From contig NZ_LR027603.1 of the NCBI RefSeq assembly GCF_900605495.1, forward strand, positions 1,959,423 to 2,023,422: a DNA stretch of 64,000 nucleotides. The letters run 5' to 3'. A program made the translations under genes and the position numbers. Under the pieces are notes generated by a model. That model saw only the letters and a list, made by a program, of their open reading frames with translations, was not told the DNA's origin and ran no database searches. Below are positions 51,040 through 59,981 of the stretch, one piece after another. Each line of letters begins with the position of its first letter. Within the stretch, counting starts at the first letter, position 1. Origin of the DNA: Bacilliculturomica massiliensis (GTDB lineage Bacteria; Bacillota; Clostridia; Peptostreptococcales; Anaerovoracaceae).

Positions 51040-51939
51040 ATGATAAAGGGAAAACGCGCGGCTCTGGCCGCTTTACTTGCTGTGTCCTTGATGACGGGCG
51101 CTCTGCTCACCGGCTGCGGAGGCGGCTCCATACAGGCCAGCAGCACGGCGGGAGGCCCGCCTTCAGATCAGGAGAACGCCGGTCAGCAGAGCGACGATCC
51201 CGGCAGAGATCCCGCCGGAGCCGCCGCCCCAAAGACAGATGAAAACGCGGATCAGACAGATCGTTCCGACGCCGGCGGGAGCGACGCAGCCGAAAGGACC
51301 GACGGCGCGCCCAAAGCTCCCGGGGCAGACGCCGGGGGAACGGAAGACGCGCAGTCTCAGAAGAGTTCCGCCGAAGACAGTTACTTCGACGACGCTCTCT
51401 TTATCGGAGACTCGCTGACGGAAGGTTTTCAGCTGCACGGCGGCATAACGAACGCCACTTACTACGGCTTTAAAAATCTCAATGTAAAAGAAGTCTTCAG
51501 CAAACCTCTGGTCAGATCCGGAGGAGGAAAAATTACCATCGCCGACGCCATCAGAAAAAACAGTTTCGGCAAATACTATATCATGCTTGGCGCAAATGAG
51601 CTGGGCTGGGTATACCCGGAGGTGTTCACAGAAAAATACGGCGAGCTGATCGATCTGATCCGCCAGGTAAACCCGGAGGCGAAGATCTATCTCCAGTCCG
51701 TATTGCCCGTCTCCGAGGAAACGTCCAGGACCAGCAAAATCTACAGCAATGACCGCATCGATTATTACGATGAACTGATCTCCGCTCTCGCCGCCGAAAA
51801 AGGCGTGACTTATCTGAACGTGCGCGAAGCGGTTGAAAACGAAAACGGCGTGCTGCCCGATGAAGCCGCCACGGACGGCGTTCATCTGAACAGGGATTAC
51901 TGCCTGAAATGGGCTGACTACCTGCGCCAGAACCAGTGA
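51040..51939 (+). CDS. SGNH/GDSL-hydrolase lipoprotein
   Basis: A 299-residue lipoprotein. Lipobox LTGC (Cys26), then a low-complexity linker of about 85 residues rich in Ala, Asp, Gly and Gln that spans the wall. The SGNH domain begins with FIGDSLTEGF (block I, catalytic Ser), has YIMLGANELGW in the block III position and ends with DGVHLNRDY (catalytic Asp/His). It probably deacetylates or transfers acetyl groups on surface glycans and belongs with the MBOAT and DHHW genes downstream. The ATG at 51040 follows AAGGGGATTGG. Confidence 0.88.
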   Translation: MIKGKRAALAALLAVSLMTGALLTGCGGGSIQASSTAGGPPSDQENAGQQSDDPGRDPAGAAAPKTDENADQTDRSDAGGSDAAERTDGAPKAPGADAGGTEDAQSQKSSAEDSYFDDALFIGDSLTEGFQLHGGITNATYYGFKNLNVKEVFSKPLVRSGGGKITIADAIRKNSFGKYYIMLGANELGWVYPEVFTEKYGELIDLIRQVNPEAKIYLQSVLPVSEETSRTSKIYSNDRIDYYDELISALAAEKGVTYLNVREAVENENGVLPDEAATDGVHLNRDYCLKWADYLRQNQ

Positions 51940-52044
51940 TCCAGCTGATATCCGGCATGCCCGGACACGCTCCGTTTTAACGCCCGTATTTGACTATAGA
52001 AAGCGGCGCCGGACCCCGGCGGCGAACGAGAGGAGATGACCGCA

Positions 52045-52599
52045 ATGAACAAACGGCACGGACAATACGATAAAGACTTGGACAGATCCGCAGCTGCTGC
52101 CAACAGGTTTTCCCGCAGGCTTACCGCCCCGGCGGTTTTCCTGCTTTCCGCACTGCTCCTTCTGTCGCTGGCGCTCACCGGCTGCGGAGGCGGCGACAGC
52201 GATCAGCCGGTGACCATCGATATGGATAAACTGGCGCTGGAACTGCAGGAAGGCATCGCCTTCAAGGATACCATGAGCGAGGTGGATTCCGCCGTATTTT
52301 ACATGCTTTACGGTCTTACCGAGGAGGACGTGGACCGGGAGGTCATGATCAGCAGCACCGGCGCTACCGCAGAGGAGATCACCATCATCCACGCGGCTTC
52401 CGCCGACAAACTTGAAGGGATCCGCAGCGCGGTGGACGCTCACATTCAGGCTCAGAGGGACGGATTTGAAAACTACGTTCCGGAGGAGCTCGACAAGCTG
52501 GCGGAGCCTGTCATCAAGGAGATCGGCGATTACATCATCGTCTGTGTATCCGACGACAATTCCGGCGCGGAAAATATCATCGCACAGTACGGAAAGTAG
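52045..52599 (+). CDS. DUF4358 lipoprotein
   Basis: A 184-residue lipoprotein with lipobox LTGC (Cys47) after an unusually long N-region of about 30 polar residues. The mature part matches the DUF4358 style: VDSAVFYMLYGLTEEDVDREVMISSTGATAEEITIIHA. DUF4358 genes often sit beside MBOAT and DHHW genes in Firmicutes, as here. The Met at 52045 is preferred over that at 52036, which overlaps the AGAGGAG site. Role unknown. Confidence 0.8.
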   Translation: MNKRHGQYDKDLDRSAAAANRFSRRLTAPAVFLLSALLLLSLALTGCGGGDSDQPVTIDMDKLALELQEGIAFKDTMSEVDSAVFYMLYGLTEEDVDREVMISSTGATAEEITIIHAASADKLEGIRSAVDAHIQAQRDGFENYVPEELDKLAEPVIKEIGDYIIVCVSDDNSGAENIIAQYGK

Positions 52600-52620
52600 C
52601 CCTGCCGCCAAGAATGATTG

Positions 52621-52645
52621 CCCGGAGCGAAAGCTCCGGGTAAAA
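52621..52645 (+). promoter_or_regulatory. GAAA-loop hairpin between the DUF4358 and MBOAT genes
   Basis: CCCGGAGC-GAAA-GCTCCGGG is a perfect 8-bp stem with a stable tetraloop, followed on the plus strand by TAAAAAAATG, not by T-residues. It is more likely a message-stability or processing element than a terminator. Confidence 0.5.
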
Positions 52646-52672
52646 AAATGACCGAATGGAGCAAATGATTTT

Positions 52673-54148
52673 ATGATATTCAGCAGTCTTGTATTTCTGT
52701 TTTATTTCCTGCCTGTCGTTCTGGCCCTGTATGCACTGGCTCCCCGCAGAGGAAAAAACGCGGTTCTCTTTGCGGCGAGCCTTCTTTTTTATGCCTGGGG
52801 AGAGCCGGTGTATGTGTTTCTCATGCTCTTTTCCATCCTGGCCAACTACCTGCTGGGTCTGAGCATTCACCGGGCGCTGGCCGGTGATACAAAGACCGGT
52901 CTGAACGCAGCAGGGTGCGCTGAGACCACGGGCTATCAAGGGACAAGTCCCGCCGCACGCAGACGGCTCATTCTGGCCTGCGCGCTGAACCTGGCTCTGC
53001 TGGGCTTTTTCAAGTACGCAGGCTTTTTTATCGCAAACCTGAATCTTGCGCTGGGTCTTCACATCGCAGACCCCGATCTTCCGCTGCCTCTGGGCATCTC
53101 TTTTTATACGTTCCAGGCCATGTCCTACATCATCGACCTGTACCGGGGAAAGGTGGCGGTCCAGAAAAGTTTCGTGGCCTTTGGAACGTATGTGGCGCTC
53201 TTTCCGCAGCTCATCGCCGGGCCTATCGTACGCTTTCAGACCATCGCGGAGGAACTGACCCTCCGAAGCCATTCTTTGGCCGGCTTTTCCCAGGGAGCCC
53301 TGCGTTTTACCGCGGGTCTGGGAAAAAAGGTGCTGCTGGCCAACAGCGCCGGAGCCGTGTTCGAACAGGCCATGCAGTCCGGCGGCGCCGGTTCCGGCAT
53401 ATCCGTGCTCTCCGCCTGGATCGGCGTGCTGGCTTTTACCATGCAGATCTACTTTGATTTCTCCGGTTACTCCGACATGGCCATCGGCCTGGGCCGCATG
53501 TTTGGATTTCATTTTCCGGAAAACTTCAACTACCCCTATATCTCGCAAAGCATCACGGAATTCTGGCGGCGGTGGCACATTACGCTCAGCTCCTGGTTCA
53601 GGGAATACGTTTATATTCCTCTGGGCGGAAACCGCCGGGGAACACTTCTGCAGCTGCGCAATATCGCGGCAGTCTGGGCCCTGACCGGCATCTGGCACGG
53701 GGCCAGCTGGAACTTTCTGGTCTGGGGCGTCTATTTCGGCGTCCTTCTCATCGCGGAAAAGCTCTTTCTCCTGCGGGCGCTTCAGCGGGCTCCCGCCCTG
53801 TTGCGGCACGTCTACACCATGTTCTTCGTCATCGTCAGCTGGGCTGTTTTTTCCGCGGACGACCTCTCCGGAGCAGCCGCTTTTCTGGCTTCCCTCTCCG
53901 GACTTTCCGGCGGGCCGCTGAGCGATGGAACGGGCCTGTATCTGCTGCAGAACCACGCTCTGTTCTTCCTTCTGCTTATGATCGGCTCCACTCCCCTTCC
54001 CAAGCGGCTCTGGATCCGCCTCAGCGGCGGTCTCCCCCAAACGGCCGCGGGGCTGGTCCGAAGCGCGGGCATGGCCGCCGTCCTGCTCCTGTCCGTGGCT
54101 TACCTGGTATCATCATCGTATAATCCGTTTCTGTACTTTCGGTTTTAG
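52673..54148 (+). CDS. MBOAT-family O-acyltransferase (AlgI/DltB type)
   Basis: A 491-residue membrane protein with about 11 helices. It carries acyl groups across the membrane for transfer to an extracellular glycan. Family motifs are LGISFYTFQAMSYIIDLYRG, FPQLIAGPIVR, IYFDFSGYSDMAIGLGRMFGF, FWRRWHITLSSWFREYVYIPLGGNR (His302) and TGIWHGASWNFLVWG (catalytic His342). No D-alanine-ligase genes are nearby, so alginate-acetylation-like chemistry fits better than DltB. It is 12 bases upstream of the DHHW gene. Confidence 0.94.
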   Translation: MIFSSLVFLFYFLPVVLALYALAPRRGKNAVLFAASLLFYAWGEPVYVFLMLFSILANYLLGLSIHRALAGDTKTGLNAAGCAETTGYQGTSPAARRRLILACALNLALLGFFKYAGFFIANLNLALGLHIADPDLPLPLGISFYTFQAMSYIIDLYRGKVAVQKSFVAFGTYVALFPQLIAGPIVRFQTIAEELTLRSHSLAGFSQGALRFTAGLGKKVLLANSAGAVFEQAMQSGGAGSGISVLSAWIGVLAFTMQIYFDFSGYSDMAIGLGRMFGFHFPENFNYPYISQSITEFWRRWHITLSSWFREYVYIPLGGNRRGTLLQLRNIAAVWALTGIWHGASWNFLVWGVYFGVLLIAEKLFLLRALQRAPALLRHVYTMFFVIVSWAVFSADDLSGAAAFLASLSGLSGGPLSDGTGLYLLQNHALFFLLLMIGSTPLPKRLWIRLSGGLPQTAAGLVRSAGMAAVLLLSVAYLVSSSYNPFLYFRF

Positions 54149-54160
54149 GAGGGCCGTCCT

Positions 54161-55441
54161 ATGAAAAAAAAGTGTGATCCCTGCGCCGTTCTTCCGGCGC
54201 TGGTCTTCATCGCGCTCATCGCCGGGATCTCCCTGTGGAATATCCTCCTGCCCCGGAAGGATTTTTCCGAGATGGAAAACCGCAGCCTTGCAGCATTTCC
54301 GCCGCTGTCTTTCGAACAGATCCGTTCTGGAAAATGGATGAGCGAATTCGACGACTACGCTTCCGACCAGTTTCTGTTCCGCGACGGCTTTATGAAAATA
54401 AAAACGGCCGCCGATCTGTCCCTTTTGCGGCAGGACAACGGCCGCGTGTATTTTGGGAAAGACGGCTATCTGTTTCCCATGAGCCAGATCGACGAAACTC
54501 AGGAGACCGCAGCCTTAAAGCTGGTCTCGGACTTTGCGGCCAAAGCCCTGGAAAGAGATCCCCGGCTCCGCCTGTCCGTCCTGCTGGCCCCCACGGCTCA
54601 GTCCGTGCTGTCGGATAAACTTCCTCCCCACGCTCCGGTCTCCGATGAACCGGCGGCTCTCAGGCGGGCGGCGGACTTCCTTCACGCTGCGGTTCCCGGT
54701 CTGATCTTTACCGACCCTCTTGCTCAACTGCGCTCCGCAGCCTCCGCCCCAGGCGGGGAAGATCCCGCGGGAGAGTACGGAGATGAACCGGCGGACGGCG
54801 AAGGGCAGCTGTATTACCGGACCGACCACCACTGGACCACCGACGGCGCTTATCTGGCTTACCGCCAATGGGCCCAGGACAACGGCTTCACCCCCGCCAG
54901 CCGGAACTCTTTTCAGCGCGAGACAGTCTCCCACAGCTTCCTTGGCACCAATCAGGCCAAAGCGCCGGGCTACACAGTCCTTCCTGATCCCATCGCCGTC
55001 TATACGCCGAAAGAGCCCGTCGGCCCCTGCCGTATCACCGTCTGGAAGGATGCGGCGGATCCGGCCGAAATAGAGATCCGGGACAGCTTTTATGATCCTG
55101 CTTTTCTTAAAACAAAAGATCAGTACGCCTACTTTCTGGGCGGCAACGACCCGCAGCTGCGCGTCGAGACCCCGGTCAAAAACGGCCGGAAGCTGCTGCT
55201 CATCAAGGATTCCTATGCCAACTGCATGGTCCCCTTCCTGGCTCTCCACTTTGAGGAGATCTATATCACTGATCTGCGCTATTCCCACGGAAAGCTGCTG
55301 CCAGCGCCGGGAGACGGAACCGGAGACGCAGCCGGCGGCGTTTCGCCCGCCGGCTTTACGGACGTGATGTTTCTCTACAATATCGAATCCTTCTCCAGCG
55401 ATAAAAATCTGGCGTACCTGACTCAGCTGAAGCTGAACTAG
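54161..55441 (+). CDS. DHHW-family AlgX/AlgJ-like protein
   Basis: A 426-residue protein with an N-terminal signal or anchor helix (about residues 10-27), then a region FSEMENRSLAAFPPLSFEQI common to AlgX/AlgJ-like proteins. The active-site motif is YRTDHHWTTDGAY (Asp222-Trp225). A later LLLIKDSYANCMVPFLA carries the nucleophile-type Ser. These SGNH-like enzymes take acyl groups delivered by MBOAT partners and transfer them to polysaccharide. It ends 4 bases into the converging MATE gene (shared CTAG). Confidence 0.9.
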   Translation: MKKKCDPCAVLPALVFIALIAGISLWNILLPRKDFSEMENRSLAAFPPLSFEQIRSGKWMSEFDDYASDQFLFRDGFMKIKTAADLSLLRQDNGRVYFGKDGYLFPMSQIDETQETAALKLVSDFAAKALERDPRLRLSVLLAPTAQSVLSDKLPPHAPVSDEPAALRRAADFLHAAVPGLIFTDPLAQLRSAASAPGGEDPAGEYGDEPADGEGQLYYRTDHHWTTDGAYLAYRQWAQDNGFTPASRNSFQRETVSHSFLGTNQAKAPGYTVLPDPIAVYTPKEPVGPCRITVWKDAADPAEIEIRDSFYDPAFLKTKDQYAYFLGGNDPQLRVETPVKNGRKLLLIKDSYANCMVPFLALHFEEIYITDLRYSHGKLLPAPGDGTGDAAGGVSPAGFTDVMFLYNIESFSSDKNLAYLTQLKLN

Positions 55442-56745
55442 ATCTGGTCCATTCTGCGAAGCGCGGCCGCCGTGATCGCTCCGGCCGCAGCTTCGGCGCA
55501 GACAAAGGAGAGCCAGACGCCGTTCATTCCCAGAAGGCCCGGCAAGATCAGCACGAACAGCAGGATCGCTGCCAGTCCTCTGGTGACCGATACTGCAAAG
55601 CCGGCCCCCGGCCGTTCGGCCGCGCTGAGAAAGGCCGAGGCCACAATGTTGACGCCCGCAAATAAAAAACCTGCAAAATAAATGCGGAACCCTTCCAGCG
55701 CGATGGCTGCCAGCGCGCCGTCCCCCTCTCTGTTGAACAGGCTCACCACCTGATCCGCTCTCACATTGACCGCCGCGTAGATCAGGACCGCCAGCGCCGC
55801 GGCCAGCGTCACCGAATATCTCCGCAGCCGCTTCAGCGTCTCCCCGTCCTTTCTTCCCACCGCCTGACTCACAAGAGGCTGGACTCCCTGCGCCATTCCG
55901 GTAAACACCGCCACCGCAACCAGCGCCACATTGGCCACGATCCCGTAGGCGGCCACGCCCACATTTCCCTCCAGACTCAATATCACCAGATTGAACGCCA
56001 CCAGCACGATCCCTGAGGAGACCTCCGTCACGAAGGTGGACGATCCCAGTGCCAGCACCGACTTTACCTGTCTCAGTTCCGGAATACACTTCACCGGATG
56101 AAATCCGTTCCGCTTTTTCAGGATATGCACCGAGAGCACGCCCATGCTGATCATGGGGGCCAGCCCTGTGGCGAAGGCCGCGCCAAAGATCCCCATGGAG
56201 AGCGGAAACATCAGCACATAATCCAGGACCACGTTGCTGAGGCTTCCCGCCAGCATCGCAGCCATGGCCAGCCGCGGTTCTCTGTCGTTGCGCACAAAGG
56301 CGATCAAAATATTGTTGGCGATGAAAAACGGGGCGAAAGACATCACCACCTTCAGATAGGTGTTGGTAAGCCCCAGCGTATCCTGATCCGCGCCCAGAAC
56401 TTCAGCCAGGGGACTGGAGAAAAACACCCCTGCCAGCATGATCAGCAGTCCCGCCGAAAGGCCCAGCATCGCTGTGGAAGTAAAGATCCGGTCTGCTTCC
56501 CCGTCCTGTTCTCTGGATCTCAGCACCGTGTATTTCGCCGCCCCGCCGATCCCCAGCATCAATCCCGCAGCGCTGATGAGACTGTACACCGGAATAGCCA
56601 GGTTCAGCGCCGTCAGACCGTCGGCCCCCAGCGCCCTGGCGATAAAAAATGTATCTGCCAGAATATAGCAGGACAGGCCCAGCATTCCGGCCACATTCAG
56701 TCCCACATACTTCATAAAATCCATCTGCAGTCTTTTCCGATCCAT
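55438..56745 (-). CDS. MATE-family efflux transporter
   Basis: A 435-residue transporter with twelve hydrophobic segments in two homologous halves: first half GLNVAGMLGLSCYILADTFFIARALGADGL, second half LALGSSTFVTEVSSGIVLVAFNLVI. The middle AFVRNDREPRLAMAAMLAGSLSNVVLDYVLMF and the late GMAQGVQPLVSQAVGRKD are typical. It exports drugs or metabolites with sodium or proton exchange. The ATG at 56745 follows GGAGG; the upstream 66 codons look non-coding. No terminator separates it from the DHHW gene because the two stops overlap. Confidence 0.92.
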   Translation of the reverse strand: MDRKRLQMDFMKYVGLNVAGMLGLSCYILADTFFIARALGADGLTALNLAIPVYSLISAAGLMLGIGGAAKYTVLRSREQDGEADRIFTSTAMLGLSAGLLIMLAGVFFSSPLAEVLGADQDTLGLTNTYLKVVMSFAPFFIANNILIAFVRNDREPRLAMAAMLAGSLSNVVLDYVLMFPLSMGIFGAAFATGLAPMISMGVLSVHILKKRNGFHPVKCIPELRQVKSVLALGSSTFVTEVSSGIVLVAFNLVILSLEGNVGVAAYGIVANVALVAVAVFTGMAQGVQPLVSQAVGRKDGETLKRLRRYSVTLAAALAVLIYAAVNVRADQVVSLFNREGDGALAAIALEGFRIYFAGFLFAGVNIVASAFLSAAERPGAGFAVSVTRGLAAILLFVLILPGLLGMNGVWLSFVCAEAAAGAITAAALRRMDQI

Positions 56746-57133
56746 TTCTTCCTCCGTCTTCCCCGCTTTCACAAATCTGTCCCCTTGCTCTGCTCCCTGA
56801 CGCCGCAGCCCTTTCCGGCCTGCCGTCATACTGTCGAAATACAAAAAAATACCCGGACCATTCCTTCTAAGACCTAACGGAATGTACCCAGGCACAGCCC
56901 GCTTCACCCGGTGGCGAAACGGCGTGTTGTCATTTAGCTGCATATCAACTCAAGTGAGATGAGCATACCACAAAGGCGCGGCGGTTTCAAGAAAAATCTG
57001 CGCCACGGCCCGTCTCTTTTTTACCTGCGTCCCGGTTTCCGCTCCGTCCCGTCTGGGTTTTATGTGTCGGGGACGGTGTTTGCCCGGTCAATGTTTGCCG
57101 GGGCAGCGTTTGCCGGGGCGGTCCCCGCCTGCC

Positions 57134-57174
57134 CATAAAAAGAGCCTCCGCGGCGCGTGCTGCGCTGCGGAGGC
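57134..57174 (-). terminator. Terminator of the sigma/anti-sigma operon
   Basis: GCCTCCGCGGCGC (57144-57156) pairs with GCGCTGCGGAGGC (57162-57174), one mismatch, followed on the minus strand by TCTTTTTAT. Between this and the MATE start (56746-57133) no gene is supported; three imperfect copies of TTTGCCGGGGC lie near 57076-57120. Confidence 0.8.
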
Positions 57175-57225
57175 CTTCACTTCCGGAGAAAACTATCTCC
57201 TTACCCGGACCATTTCGTTCCGCTT

Positions 57226-58458
57226 CTAAAAGTCATAGCGTTCGCCGTTCACCAGAACATATGCCACATCATCTGTGTTGATGATCCGCGAGAAGGTGGA
57301 CGTCTGAAGGACTTTCCCGGTCTCCAGATCTCTGGAATAGGAGTTTCCGGAGGACAGCGGCATGGTTTCATGATTGCCGCCGATCACTGCGCCTCCGCCG
57401 CCGGTCGCGCCTTCTTCTACCCATCCGGTCTCAAAGATGGACTCCTGACGACCGTCCTCCATCACCAGTATAACGTCCATGGTCGGCGTATCCGTACTGC
57501 CCGCAGGCGTCTGCATGTTCAGCACCGCGCTGATGGGACTGATCTCAAGAGACAGGATCCGGCTGGCGCTTGGGTCCTCAGCTCCGCCTTCCGCCGCGTC
57601 TCCCCCTTCTGTATCCTCTTTCCCGCCGGTCACGATGCCCAGCGCGATCTCCCTGCGCCCGTTCATGCTCTGCGGCTGGTCGATGGTCAGGGAAAGGTCT
57701 GGCTGCGCCAGCACGACGGTCTCATCGCTGGACCACTTTCTCTGTTCCAGCGACGCCAGCGTCAGATGCAGCGGCATCCCCGTGCGGTCGCGGCTGTCAT
57801 CATAGGACACGCTCACATAATATTTATCCTCCGTATCGAATTCCGGCATACGGTCGCTGGCCGTGGCCACGACCCCCTGGGGCCATTCGCTGTCATCTCC
57901 GCCTGTTACCTCCGCCTCGATACGGACCTGATTGGCCTTCTCCAGCCACTTGGCCGCCTCTTTCGTCAGAGGCCGCAGTGACACGATGACCTTTGTGGAA
58001 TATCCGTCGCTGATCAGCTGTTCCGCCGTCATTTCATAGTTTTCATCCTTTGCCGAAACGGCCAGCTCCTGAATGGCGTTTCCCGCGTTTTCCACGCTGC
58101 TCCCAAAGAATACGCGGAAGAAGTCCAGTCCTCCCGCCGCAAACGCCGTGGTCGTCAAAACGACGATGATAGCCACTGCGATCAAAATTTTATACGGTGC
58201 TCTCTTCATTTTATTTTTATCCCCTTTCTCCCCTTCTGCGTTCTGGGAATGGATCTTCGCCAGGGCCAGCCGCCTGATCCTCTCCACGTCGGGCTGGCGT
58301 TCCATATCAGACTGGCGTTCCACATCCGGCCGGGTCTCTCCGGCCGCGGGCAGATCCACACTCTCTCCGGCCGCGGCAGACGGTCCCACTTCCAGATCTC
58401 TGTAGAACTCTTCCGAAAGGCCGTCGCACAGACGGCGGATATCTGTCTTAACCTTCAT
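57226..58458 (-). CDS. Membrane anti-sigma-like protein partnered with an ECF sigma factor
   Basis: A 410-residue single-pass protein. The cytoplasmic N-terminus (about 1-85) contains MKVKTDIRRLCDGLSEEFYRDL and a short repeated DVERQ/DMERQ element, then one helix (about 88-108, ILIAVAIIVVLTTTAFAAGG). A beta-rich external domain of about 300 residues follows. It resembles the DUF4179-type proteins that follow ECF sigma genes in Firmicutes and hold the sigma factor inactive. The start overlaps the sigma stop by 11 bases. The signal it detects is unknown. Confidence 0.82.
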   Translation of the reverse strand: MKVKTDIRRLCDGLSEEFYRDLEVGPSAAAGESVDLPAAGETRPDVERQSDMERQPDVERIRRLALAKIHSQNAEGEKGDKNKMKRAPYKILIAVAIIVVLTTTAFAAGGLDFFRVFFGSSVENAGNAIQELAVSAKDENYEMTAEQLISDGYSTKVIVSLRPLTKEAAKWLEKANQVRIEAEVTGGDDSEWPQGVVATASDRMPEFDTEDKYYVSVSYDDSRDRTGMPLHLTLASLEQRKWSSDETVVLAQPDLSLTIDQPQSMNGRREIALGIVTGGKEDTEGGDAAEGGAEDPSASRILSLEISPISAVLNMQTPAGSTDTPTMDVILVMEDGRQESIFETGWVEEGATGGGGAVIGGNHETMPLSSGNSYSRDLETGKVLQTSTFSRIINTDDVAYVLVNGERYDF

Positions 58459-59017
58459 AATAAGTGTAGCCCCTTTCCTCAAACGCTTCCCGCAGCCTCT
58501 CCCGGCTGCGGCGCAGTTTCGTTTTTACTGTCGCCGGATTCACTCCCAGCCGTTCCCCGATGGCGTCCACCTTCTCGTTGAAAAAGTAGAAGCGCGTAAA
58601 TATCTCGCGGTCCGGTTCTTTCAGATTTCTCACAGCCTCGTTGAGAATGCTCTGCTGTTCTCTTTTGACTGCCAGTTCATCCGTCGTGTCCTTTTCCAAT
58701 ATCATGATATCGTCGTCCAGAGAGAGCGCCTGGCTGCTCTCGCGTACGCTTCGCTGCCGCATTCTGCCAAAGGCCGTGTTGCGGGCCACCCTTGCCAGCC
58801 AGGGTTTGATCTCCCGGCCGCCGCCGAAGCCGCCGGCGCTGTTCCAGAAAGCCGTGAACACATCGGCGGCCATCTCCTCCACATCCTCTGTGGTGAAGAT
58901 ATTTCCCGACACCCGGGCGATCACCGCCGAGACGTAGGGTCCATACCGTTCGATGAGCACTCCCAGACTCTCTTCCTCTCCCTTTTTTATATTCTGAATC
59001 AATTCAAGGTCTGTCAT
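58448..59017 (-). CDS. ECF-type RNA polymerase sigma factor
   Basis: Sigma-70-family protein of 189 residues. Region 2 is LIERYGPYVSAVIARVSGNIFTTEDVEEMAADVFTAFWNSA with REIKPWLARVARNTAFGRMRQ; region 4 is LKEPDREIFTRFYFFNEKVDAIGERLGVNPATVKTKLRRSRERL. An acidic linker (SLDDDIMILEKDTTDE) joins them. The Met at 59017 is chosen for its AGGAG site. It is co-translated with the membrane protein that probably controls it. No target promoters were identified in the window. Confidence 0.92.
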   Translation of the reverse strand: MTDLELIQNIKKGEEESLGVLIERYGPYVSAVIARVSGNIFTTEDVEEMAADVFTAFWNSAGGFGGGREIKPWLARVARNTAFGRMRQRSVRESSQALSLDDDIMILEKDTTDELAVKREQQSILNEAVRNLKEPDREIFTRFYFFNEKVDAIGERLGVNPATVKTKLRRSRERLREAFEERGYTYYEG

Positions 59018-59090
59018 AGTGAGCTCCTGTAAAATATATTTGTTCGACGTCACCTATCAATACGCAGTTTATCACAAAAGGTTTCAGCAA

Positions 59091-59129
59091 AAACGAAAAA
59101 AACGTCCTTTCCAAAAAGAGGAAAGGACG
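59091..59129 (-). terminator. Terminator of the SirTM-macrodomain operon
   Basis: CGTCCTTTCC (59103-59112) and GGAAAGGACG (59120-59129) form a perfect 10-bp stem; on the minus strand TTTTTTTCGTTTTT follows. Confidence 0.9.
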
Positions 59130-59162
59130 GAGCCGCTCACTGTGGATGGATCGCTGCATTTT

Positions 59163-59981
59163 TCAGTTGTCCAGAAGATTCCGATACAGCGTCAGATCCA
59201 CATCGGTAAAAACATCGAATATGACCTGCCGGATCGCATCGCTGCGGTCCAGAAACCGCGATACCGTCTCCACCGCGATCTCAGCGGCCCGATCCTGAGG
59301 GAAGTGAAATACCCCGGTGGAAATACAGCAGAACGCCACAGACCGGAGCCCGTTTTTCACAGCCAGCTTCAAGCAGGACTCATAACAGCTTGCCAGAAGC
59401 CTGCAGTCCCTCTCCTGAAGCGGTCCGGCGACGACCGGACCCACCGTATGCAAAACATAGCTGCAGGGCAGATTAAAACCGGGCGTGATCTTGGCTCTGC
59501 CCACAGGCTCTTCATGGCCCTGCGCCCGCATTATTTCGTCGCAGGCCAGACGCAGCTGAACGCCCGCCAGCGAATGAATGATATTGTCGATACAGGAGTG
59601 GCAGGGCTGAAAGCATCCCAGCAGCGCACTGTTGGCCGCGTTCACGATCCCGTCCACCTTCAGCCGGGTAATGTCGCCCCGCCACAGGACCATGCGCCGG
59701 TCTGCGCCCACCGCCGTCAGCCGGGTCCCGTCCACGATGCCTTTCGCCCTGACTTCCTCAGACAAATACGCGTCCTGCACCCTGAGAAATTCCCGGGCCG
59801 CAGGCAGCGGCGGTCTCAGATTCATCAGAGAACGCAGGAGCCGTTTCTGATCTGTCTCCTCCCACGGAATTTCAAGTTCTCCATACTGAGGCATCTCCGC
59901 CTGCAGCGCGCGGATCAGATAGATCCTGCGCTCTTCCTGCACCGCGGACTGCACCGTCTGTTGACCCGGCCGCTCCTTCAT
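59163..59981 (-). CDS. Zinc-dependent macrodomain ADP-ribosylhydrolase
   Basis: A 272-residue protein. After a helical N-terminal region (about 1-85), the macrodomain starts at LWRGDITRLKVDGIVNAANSALLGCFQPCHSCIDNIIH, which carries the Cys/His zinc-site residues of the bacterial Zn-macro class, then SYVLHTVGPVV and CCISTGVFHFPQDRAAEIAVE. This class removes the ADP-ribose placed on a lipoylated carrier by SirTM. Its ATG overlaps the stop of the SirTM gene (ATGA), so the pair is co-translated. Confidence 0.93.
   Translation of the reverse strand: MKERPGQQTVQSAVQEERRIYLIRALQAEMPQYGELEIPWEETDQKRLLRSLMNLRPPLPAAREFLRVQDAYLSEEVRAKGIVDGTRLTAVGADRRMVLWRGDITRLKVDGIVNAANSALLGCFQPCHSCIDNIIHSLAGVQLRLACDEIMRAQGHEEPVGRAKITPGFNLPCSYVLHTVGPVVAGPLQERDCRLLASCYESCLKLAVKNGLRSVAFCCISTGVFHFPQDRAAEIAVETVSRFLDRSDAIRQVIFDVFTDVDLTLYRNLLDN

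Noticed and set aside
52577-54040. Long open frame of 487 codons on the minus strand opposite the MBOAT gene
   Set aside because: Antisense to a clear MBOAT gene with family motifs; its product is polar, low-complexity and lacks a ribosome binding site. GC-rich coding DNA commonly gives such shadows.
54515-56089. Open frame of 524 codons on the minus strand across the DHHW and MATE genes
   Set aside because: It runs antisense to one gene and in another frame of the second; Gly/Arg-rich product with no recognisable domain.
57076-57120. Short tandem-like copies of TTTGCCGGGGC as a CRISPR or operator array
   Set aside because: Only three imperfect copies without uniform spacers; no cas genes.
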